Source: Candidatus Gerdarchaeota archaeon
GTDB taxonomy: Archaea; Asgardarchaeota; Heimdallarchaeia; JABLTI01
Reading direction: 5' to 3'
Assembly: GCA_016840945.1 (NCBI GenBank)
Contig: JAEORJ010000074.1
Location: 1-10,890 of the forward strand
Length of the DNA: 10,890 nt
Made by a program: the position numbers and the translations under genes. Under the pieces are notes generated by a model that saw nothing but the letters and a program-made list of their open reading frames with translations, was not told the origin of the DNA and ran no database searches. Positions 6,030 through 10,890 of this stretch are shown here, piece after piece (position 1 is the first letter of the stretch; each line of letters opens with the position of its first letter).

Positions 6030-7853
6030 ATGAAAGAATATATTCCAAAACCACTTCCTTTTGATGAGCTTTTAAGTTTACCTTCTTACAGCATGCCACA
6101 ATTATCGGAAGATAAATCAAAATTAGCTTATTATTGGGATGTGACAGGTCACATAGAGCTTTTTGTCTTAGATTTAGAAACCAAAGAATTTAAACAGATT
6201 TCAAATGGTCAGTTACCAAGAGCTCCTCGAACAGGTTATGTTTGGGATAAATTGGGAAAAGAAATTTTCTTTGGCAAAGATAAAGGTGGTAATGAACAAA
6301 ATGATATCTGGTCTATTGACCTAGATGGAAATGTAAAGCAACTAACAGATACCCCAAATGCACAAGAACATGTCATTGATATAAGTAATGATAATGAATG
6401 GATAAGTTTCATGAGTACGCGTTCAGGTCAATTAAATATTCATAAAATGAAGCGAGATGGGACAGAAGTAACTCAATTATCAGCATCTGATGTACCAGTT
6501 GATGGTGGACAATGGAGCCCAGATGACAAATGGCTAGCTATGGGTACAAATGAAATGAAAACTAATCTCGAGAACGATGATATTTACTTATATAATGTAG
6601 AAACCGGTGATATGAACCGTGTTGTAAGAATATCAGAAGAAGGTTCACATGATCATTTTGCTTCTTGGGCACCAGATAGTAAAAGCTTTGCTTTCACTTC
6701 AGATGCTTCAGGTTTAGAGCAAGTAGGTATTTATTCTCTTGAGACCAATGAAATAAAATGGTTAAGCGATGGCAAATCAATTGAAATGGCTTCTAAATTC
6801 AGTCCAGACGGAAAATACTTGGCTGTATTAAGAAATCATGAGTCAACAATTAAACCATTTATTTATGACCTAGAGGCCACTACTATAAGGGAAATTAAAA
6901 TACCAGAAGGATTAGCTTTTAATCTTCAATGGTTAAGTGATGATAAATTCATTTTCTTCTTTACAAGTGATCTAACAATACCTGAAGTATGGAGCTATGA
7001 TTTAACAGCTGACTCCTCTAAAATAATTTTGGAAGCAAGATATGGATCAATTAATCAAGAAGAATTTATTGTTCCTGAATATATAAAATACAAATCTTTT
7101 GATGGTTTAGAAATCCCTGCAATCGTTTACAAACCGAAGAATGTTCCTGAAGGTGTAAAATTACCTGCAATTGTGAATGTTCATGGCGGTCCAACTGGAC
7201 AATACTTTAGAATGTTTAGTAGTTATTATCAATATATTTCTTCAGAAGGATTTGTTTGTATTTATCCCAATATTCGTGGTAGTACAGGTTATGGAACTGA
7301 ATTTCGAGATGCTTGCCTAAAGGATTGGGGTGGAAAAGATTTACAAGATGTTGTTTATGCAGCTAAATATCTCAAAACTTTACCTTATGTTGATCCTGAT
7401 AGAATTGGTGTTGGAGGAGGATCATACGGAGGATTCATGACTTTTATTGCTGTTACAAAAGCACCCGAACATTGGAAAGCAGGATTTGCTTGGATAGGTA
7501 TTTCAGATTTCTTTAAGATGTATGAAGAATCAATGCCTCATTACAAATATTTCTTAAATCGACAGATGGGTAATCCAATTGATGATAAGGATCTATGGTA
7601 CGATCGTAGTGCAATTAATTTTGTTGATAAGATGACTGCTAAATTACTAATTTTACATGGTATCAATGATCCTAGATGCCCAATATCACAAGCTCGCATC
7701 TTTCGAGACAAACTCATTGAATTAGGACGAGAAGAGGGTAAAGATTTCGAATATGTTGAATACGCAGAAGTTGGTCATGGAGGTTTTGGTGACATAGAAA
7801 CTAAAAAGAAAACAGTTAAAACTATGACTGAATTCTTCAAACGATCTCTTTAA
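6030..7853 (+). CDS. Prolyl oligopeptidase family (S9) serine peptidase, acylaminoacyl-peptidase-like
   Basis: A 607-residue enzyme expected to cleave short peptides, or N-acylated residues from peptides, in the cytosol. It has no signal peptide or membrane helix. Residues about 20-340 form a beta-propeller of PD40-type blades, visible as repeated motifs such as WSPDDKWLAM (162-171), WAPDSKSFAF (213-222) and FSPDGKYLAV (257-266). The alpha/beta-hydrolase domain covers about 350-607: oxyanion segment NVHGGPTGQ (383-391), nucleophile elbow GGGSYGG with S465, catalytic D547 in HGINDPRCP, and H583 in VGHGG. The triad and order are intact and the length suits the S9C/acylaminoacyl peptidase group. 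Which peptides it prefers cannot be read from sequence. It is divergent from the permease across 163 bp, with a good BRE/TATA promoter at 5994-6009. Its TAA stop lies in the middle of a perfect 18-bp palindrome that runs into a T8 tract. Confidence 0.93.
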   Translation: MKEYIPKPLPFDELLSLPSYSMPQLSEDKSKLAYYWDVTGHIELFVLDLETKEFKQISNGQLPRAPRTGYVWDKLGKEIFFGKDKGGNEQNDIWSIDLDGNVKQLTDTPNAQEHVIDISNDNEWISFMSTRSGQLNIHKMKRDGTEVTQLSASDVPVDGGQWSPDDKWLAMGTNEMKTNLENDDIYLYNVETGDMNRVVRISEEGSHDHFASWAPDSKSFAFTSDASGLEQVGIYSLETNEIKWLSDGKSIEMASKFSPDGKYLAVLRNHESTIKPFIYDLEATTIREIKIPEGLAFNLQWLSDDKFIFFFTSDLTIPEVWSYDLTADSSKIILEARYGSINQEEFIVPEYIKYKSFDGLEIPAIVYKPKNVPEGVKLPAIVNVHGGPTGQYFRMFSSYYQYISSEGFVCIYPNIRGSTGYGTEFRDACLKDWGGKDLQDVVYAAKYLKTLPYVDPDRIGVGGGSYGGFMTFIAVTKAPEHWKAGFAWIGISDFFKMYEESMPHYKYFLNRQMGNPIDDKDLWYDRSAINFVDKMTAKLLILHGINDPRCPISQARIFRDKLIELGREEGKDFEYVEYAEVGHGGFGDIETKKKTVKTMTEFFKRSL

Positions 7854-7868
7854 AGAGATCTTTTTTTT
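7843..7868 (+). terminator. 18-bp perfect palindrome plus T8 overlapping the peptidase stop codon
   Basis: GATCTCTTTAAAGAGATC (7843-7860) is perfectly self-complementary and is followed at once by eight T residues (7861-7868). Past one mismatch (7842/7861) the pairing resumes with AAA (7839-7841) against TTT (7862-7864). The TAA stop (7851-7853) occupies the centre, so the last three codons of the peptidase form the left arm. The form is that of an intrinsic terminator. As a symmetric site it could also bind a dimeric protein. Confidence 0.65.
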
Positions 7869-7927
7869 CTTTACCGCATAAATAAAGATTATATTTTATA
7901 TGTTTAATATTATAGTTATATTACTAG

Positions 7928-7940
7928 ATAAATTAAATAA
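7928..7940 (+). promoter_or_regulatory. Candidate TATA box of the TPR-sensor gene
   Basis: ATAAATTAAATAA is centred about 24 bp before the ATG at 7957 and supports that codon as the start, in place of the earlier in-frame ATG at 7900. If 7900 were used, this box would lie inside the coding region. An alternative box, ATAAATAA at 7878-7885, is about 18 bp before 7900, rather close. Confidence 0.35.
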
Positions 7941-7956
7941 TTGTGTTGATTTACTG

Positions 7957-10131
7957 ATGTATTCTGAAAGACCTAACTATTATGAATCCATAAATAATCT
8001 CATATCTGAACGTAAACTAAATGAGGCATTAGCTCAAATACTATCAATTGAAAATTCTTCAACTGGTTTACGTTTATCAGAACAAATCCAATTACAACTT
8101 TCAAAAGTAAAGGTCTTACTAGGATTGGGGCAATATAATGAAGCTCTTAAAATTGCTGATATAATTTTAAATAATAGTCAAATGTTAACCGATAATTTTC
8201 AAATGATTGAAGCAATTCTCTCCAAGGCAAAAGCATTGTCAAGACTTGGTCAATCAGGAAAAGCATTAGCTTTCATTAAAATGGCTGAACGTGTCTTAGA
8301 GAAACTACCAAATGATGATGTCAACAAAATCCTCTCAATAAAATCATCTTTGTTTTTTGAAAAAGGATTTATCTTCGAAATTGAAGATGATTTGAAAAAC
8401 GCTTTAGATAGTTTTCTTCAAAGTCTTTCTTTACGTAGAGAATTAAATGATCAATTTGGTCTTATTGAATCCAATAATTGTATTGCTAAAATCTATTTTA
8501 AAATGGGTGATATTGTTCGATCACTTCTGATTTATCAACAAAGCCTGATGCTAAACAAAGAAATAAATGATGAAATAGGTATTGCACAAACATTAAATGA
8601 AATTGGTCAGATATACCTCTGGAAAAGTGAATATGGTCCTGCATTAGAGAATTCTTTGCAAAGTTTAGGTTATAGTGAGGATATTGGTGATAATGAACTT
8701 ATAGCATCAGCTTTACTTACAATTAGTAAAATCTACATTCATTTAGGAGAGTTTGATAGGGCAATACAATATTTAGAACGGTCGCTATCAATTAATGAGG
8801 AATTAGCAAATCATGAAGGTACAGCAAATACACTATTATTTCTAAGTTATATCCTCATTATTAAAGGTGAGATAAATCAAGCAACAAAATATATTGCGCA
8901 ATCACAAGAAATCTATCAGAAACATGATGACAGTATAGGTTTATGCAAAATATATGGTTATGAAGCATTAATCTTTTACCAAAAAGGCGATTTTGAACAT
9001 GCCATATCCTATCTAACAAGATGTATAGATTTAAGCAAAAAAATGCTAAATTATCAAGATCTATCAACTACTTATTTCTGGTTAATATTAATTTCAGTTG
9101 AAATAAATAGACTAGAAGACGCCCAAGAATATCTTAAAAAATTAAATAAAAATCTCGAGAAGCAGAACAATAAATTAAGCAATCTTGAATATAGATTAGC
9201 CTCAGCACTTATATTAAAAAGAAGTACTAATCTAGAGATTTTGGATAAAGCAAAAAATATTCTTACAGAGATTATCGAAGGAGAAACAGTTGATCTTTCA
9301 TTAAGTACTATAGCGTTATTTCACTTAATTGAATTAAACCTAAAAGAAATACAAACCACTCGCAATTTAGAAGAATTAGGTCAATTAGATGATTTAGTAG
9401 AAAAACATCTTAGTTTAGCAAAACAACTTGAATCGCACGTATTTTTTGTTGAGAATTTTTGGTTGAAAGCAAATATAGCATTAATGAATAATAAGGTGCA
9501 ACAATCAATATTATTCTTAGAGCAAGCTGAACAAATGGCTCAAGAAAAAGGATTACAACGATTGGGGTTGAAAATCACTCGAGGTATAGATCTAATAAAA
9601 GATCATTCAGAAAAACCATCAACTCTTTCACAAATTCAAGAAATTGGTTCTAAAACGGAAGCTCAAGTTAATAGTGAAGTAGTAAGGATGATTGATAAAC
9701 GATCAGTTGATATCCCCAAGCTACAAGATGAAGAACCTGTTTTATTGATTATAATCTATGAAGGTGGAGTAACAGTTTTCTCAAAGAAATTCTCACAAAA
9801 AGAAATGATAGATGAAATGTTTGTTGGAGGCTTTTTAACAGCAATAGATGCCTTTATGCATCAAACATTTGCTACAGGAGGTTCTATTGAGAGAATCCAA
9901 CATCAAGAATACACCTTATTATTAAAAGGTGAAAATCCCCTTTTATTCTGTTATGTATTCAAAGGTCAATCATTTTCAGCAATACAAAAATTAGATCAAA
10001 TTGTTCAAGAACTTAAGAAATCACCTTCAATTTGGACTGCTTTAACAAATTATGTTGGTGAGCAATTACCAATTACTGAAAAATCATTAATTGAGGAATT
10101 AGCAGATCAAGTTTTTTTGACTGAAAAATAA
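7957..10131 (+). CDS. TPR-repeat protein with C-terminal roadblock/longin-like sensor domain
   Basis: A soluble protein of 724 residues (743 if ATG 7900 is used; positions below count from 7900). From about 27 to 420 there are roughly ten helical TPR pairs with a period near 40 residues, as in MalT- or LGN-type TPRs. Examples are GQYNEALKIA (77-86), GEFDRAIQYLERSLSINEEL (283-302) and GDFEHAISYLTRCIDLSKK (363-381). A less regular helical part follows to about 565, and a polar linker to about 610. The last 130 residues are a separate alpha/beta domain: hydrophobic strand VLLIIIYEGGVTVFSKKFS (614-632), then FVGGFLTAIDAF (641-652), GSIERIQHQEYTLLLKG (661-677) and LLFCYVFKGQSF (681-692). This resembles the roadblock/longin-like sensor domains that I associate with Asgard proteins, which are thought to contact small GTPases. 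That link is inference. I prefer start 7957 because the 19 extra residues are hydrophobic and look unlike the TPR start, and because of the A/T box at 7928-7940. Confidence 0.85.
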   Translation: MYSERPNYYESINNLISERKLNEALAQILSIENSSTGLRLSEQIQLQLSKVKVLLGLGQYNEALKIADIILNNSQMLTDNFQMIEAILSKAKALSRLGQSGKALAFIKMAERVLEKLPNDDVNKILSIKSSLFFEKGFIFEIEDDLKNALDSFLQSLSLRRELNDQFGLIESNNCIAKIYFKMGDIVRSLLIYQQSLMLNKEINDEIGIAQTLNEIGQIYLWKSEYGPALENSLQSLGYSEDIGDNELIASALLTISKIYIHLGEFDRAIQYLERSLSINEELANHEGTANTLLFLSYILIIKGEINQATKYIAQSQEIYQKHDDSIGLCKIYGYEALIFYQKGDFEHAISYLTRCIDLSKKMLNYQDLSTTYFWLILISVEINRLEDAQEYLKKLNKNLEKQNNKLSNLEYRLASALILKRSTNLEILDKAKNILTEIIEGETVDLSLSTIALFHLIELNLKEIQTTRNLEELGQLDDLVEKHLSLAKQLESHVFFVENFWLKANIALMNNKVQQSILFLEQAEQMAQEKGLQRLGLKITRGIDLIKDHSEKPSTLSQIQEIGSKTEAQVNSEVVRMIDKRSVDIPKLQDEEPVLLIIIYEGGVTVFSKKFSQKEMIDEMFVGGFLTAIDAFMHQTFATGGSIERIQHQEYTLLLKGENPLLFCYVFKGQSFSAIQKLDQIVQELKKSPSIWTALTNYVGEQLPITEKSLIEELADQVFLTEK

Positions 10132-10170
10132 ATTAATTAGCTAATTTAATTTACTATGTATTTCCTTTTT
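10130..10170 (+). terminator. A/T-rich inverted repeat and T-tract after the TPR gene
   Basis: AAATTAATTAG (10130-10140) faces CTAATTTAATTT (10141-10152), complementary apart from one extra T, and it begins inside the TAA stop (10129-10131). A pyrimidine run, TTTCCTTTTT, follows at 10161-10170. The stem has only one G:C pair, at its centre, and would be unstable as RNA. The T-tract alone may stop archaeal RNA polymerase. Confidence 0.35.
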
Positions 10171-10183
10171 ATAAAATATTAAA

Positions 10184-10210
10184 TGATGGATTTTTGATAT
10201 AAATCCATCA
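10184..10210. terminator. 10-bp hairpin between convergent genes (possible shared terminator)
   Basis: TGATGGATTT (10184-10193) and AAATCCATCA (10201-10210) are perfect 10-bp arms with a 7-base loop. The hairpin sits in the 115-bp gap between the TPR gene (stop 10131) and the oppositely oriented membrane protein gene (stop 10247). On the minus strand it is followed by a T/A-rich stretch (TTTAATATTTTAT). On the plus strand the T run is short (CATTTTC). It most likely ends the minus-strand transcript and backs up termination of the other. Confidence 0.55.
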
Positions 10211-10246
10211 GTCCATTTTCACTAAATTATTTAGATTCTTTTAACA

Positions 10247-10852
10247 TCATTGATAATTTATTGGTTCTATCTTAACCTCTTCTTTTCTAATGGTATCAAA
10301 TTTCATAAATATACTCAAAATACTAGAAACAATTCCAAGACCAATTAAGGCTAATAATATATAGAACCAAAATCTAAATTGGATTAATGGATCGGAAACT
10401 TGCACACTTTTAATAAAAACAATAAATAAAGTCATAGCTATAAATACGATTGTCGTTCCAAGAGATAAGATAATATTTGAAATTTTCAAGCTTCGTAATA
10501 TTTTATCTATTTCATTTTCAACACTAGTTCTCTCGTTCTGTGTATTTGTTGATATAAATGAATCTGAAGTATTTATGTTTGTTTTTGCTGTATTTAGAGT
10601 TCTTATTCTTCTTTTAAAAATACGACTTAATGATAAAGTAGCTATTGAAACTAGAATGAATCCAATCACCATTAGAATCATGATAGCTATAATATAACCA
10701 TCTGATTGTAAATATCGATTATATGTTGCTTTTTCTGCTAAAACATTATAATCTATTGCTATTCCCCAAACAAAAATATGACGAACTATTAAAGTATTAT
10801 CGCCAAAAGCTAATGGAGCAAAGGCAATTGCTACACATAAATAAAAAATCAT
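10247..10852 (-). CDS. Four-helix membrane protein, unknown function
   Basis: A protein of 201 residues from ATG 10852 that I do not recognise. Hydrophobic helices lie at about 1-17, 53-76, 124-147 and 162-183. Between helices 2 and 3 is a polar loop of about 47 residues. It starts with basic RIFKRRIR and is rich in Ser, Thr and Asn, so it is cytoplasmic by the positive-inside rule, as is the charged C-terminal tail. The frame is open to the right window edge, with a TTG at 10870 as another possible start. I chose ATG 10852 because an A/T box (TACATATATT, 10880-10871) lies about 24 bp before it and would overlap or abut a start at 10870. An upstream start outside the window cannot be excluded. 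The first helix may be a signal anchor. No catalytic or binding motif is visible. The gene is convergent with the TPR gene and shares the hairpin at 10184-10210. Confidence 0.65.
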   Translation of the reverse strand: MIFYLCVAIAFAPLAFGDNTLIVRHIFVWGIAIDYNVLAEKATYNRYLQSDGYIIAIMILMVIGFILVSIATLSLSRIFKRRIRTLNTAKTNINTSDSFISTNTQNERTSVENEIDKILRSLKISNIILSLGTTIVFIAMTLFIVFIKSVQVSDPLIQFRFWFYILLALIGLGIVSSILSIFMKFDTIRKEEVKIEPINYQ

Positions 10853-10870
10853 TTGATTGAAATAATACAA

Positions 10871-10880
10871 AATATATGTA
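10871..10880 (-). promoter_or_regulatory. Candidate TATA box of the four-helix gene
   Basis: The minus strand reads TACATATATT here, centred about 24 bp before the ATG at 10852, in keeping with the leaderless pattern of several other genes in the window. There is no Shine-Dalgarno sequence ahead of the ATG. The box is near the window edge, so upstream context is not visible. Confidence 0.35.
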
Positions 10881-10890
10881 AATTTATTAC

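Noticed and set aside
6030..7853. Secreted dipeptidyl-peptidase IV type S9 enzyme
   Set aside because: There is no signal peptide or anchor, and the length and motif context suit cytosolic acylaminoacyl/oligopeptidase types better.
8861..9067. A 68-codon open frame on the minus strand
   Set aside because: It lies wholly inside the TPR gene, antisense to well-formed TPR repeats, with no promoter or ribosome binding site and no domain-like composition.
10223..10260. TAAATTAT / ATAATTTA arms flanking the stop codon of the four-helix gene
   Set aside because: All A/T arms with a 22-base loop; too weak to call a hairpin, although it resembles the stop-codon pattern of other genes.
1..10890. Defence island, mobile element, CRISPR array or tRNA
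   Set aside because: No regularly spaced repeats, transposase or integrase motifs, nuclease domains or cloverleaf structures were seen.
1..10890. Bacterial origin of the window
   Set aside because: Hairpin/T-tract terminators would suit a bacterium, but the missing ribosome binding sites, the A/T boxes at -25, the BRE-like CGAAAA and the sensor domain of the TPR protein favour an archaeon. It is not excluded.

Overview
This is an AT-rich window of roughly 30% GC. It most likely comes from an archaeon, and an Asgard archaeon of the Heimdallarchaeia type is my best guess. Three things point that way. The large TPR protein ends in a roadblock/longin-like sensor domain of a kind I associate with Asgard genomes. 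Most genes have no Shine-Dalgarno site but carry an A/T box about 25 bp before the start codon, as leaderless archaeal transcripts do. The membrane proteins are not recognisable as any bacterial set. The assignment rests on memory of these families, not on a search. There is no rRNA, tRNA, CRISPR array or insertion sequence.

Layout, left to right. (a) 1-797, minus: a secreted protein with a degenerate M23/LytM-like domain, cut by the window edge. (b) 900-1736, minus: a short-chain dehydrogenase. It is divergent from (c) 1860-2108, plus: an 82-residue two-helix membrane protein that starts with TTG behind a good ribosome binding site. The 123-bp gap between them holds two promoter candidates around a perfect 8-bp inverted repeat. 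(d) 2138-2947, minus: a seven-helix membrane protein of unknown function. (e) 3017-5866, minus: a 949-residue FtsX/MacB-type ABC permease with no ATPase in the window. It is divergent from (f) 6030-7853, plus: a cytosolic S9 family serine peptidase with a complete catalytic triad. (g) 7957-10131, plus: a TPR-repeat protein with the C-terminal sensor domain. (h) 10247-10852, minus: a four-helix membrane protein, convergent with (g). No stretch without a gene exceeds about 165 bp.

How the genes relate. They look like mostly single-gene units, not one operon. Nearly every gene has its own candidate promoter, and most end in a hairpin followed by a T-tract. The theme is cell surface and membrane (secreted LytM-like protein, MacB-type permease, three small membrane proteins), plus housekeeping peptide turnover (S9 peptidase) and signalling scaffolding (TPR protein). 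I do not see a clear multi-gene defence or biosynthetic system.

The most unusual signals are: inverted repeats that overlap the stop codons of several unrelated genes and run into T-tracts; the M23-like protein that lacks the catalytic histidine in a probable archaeon; the orphan permease; and the TPR-sensor fusion.
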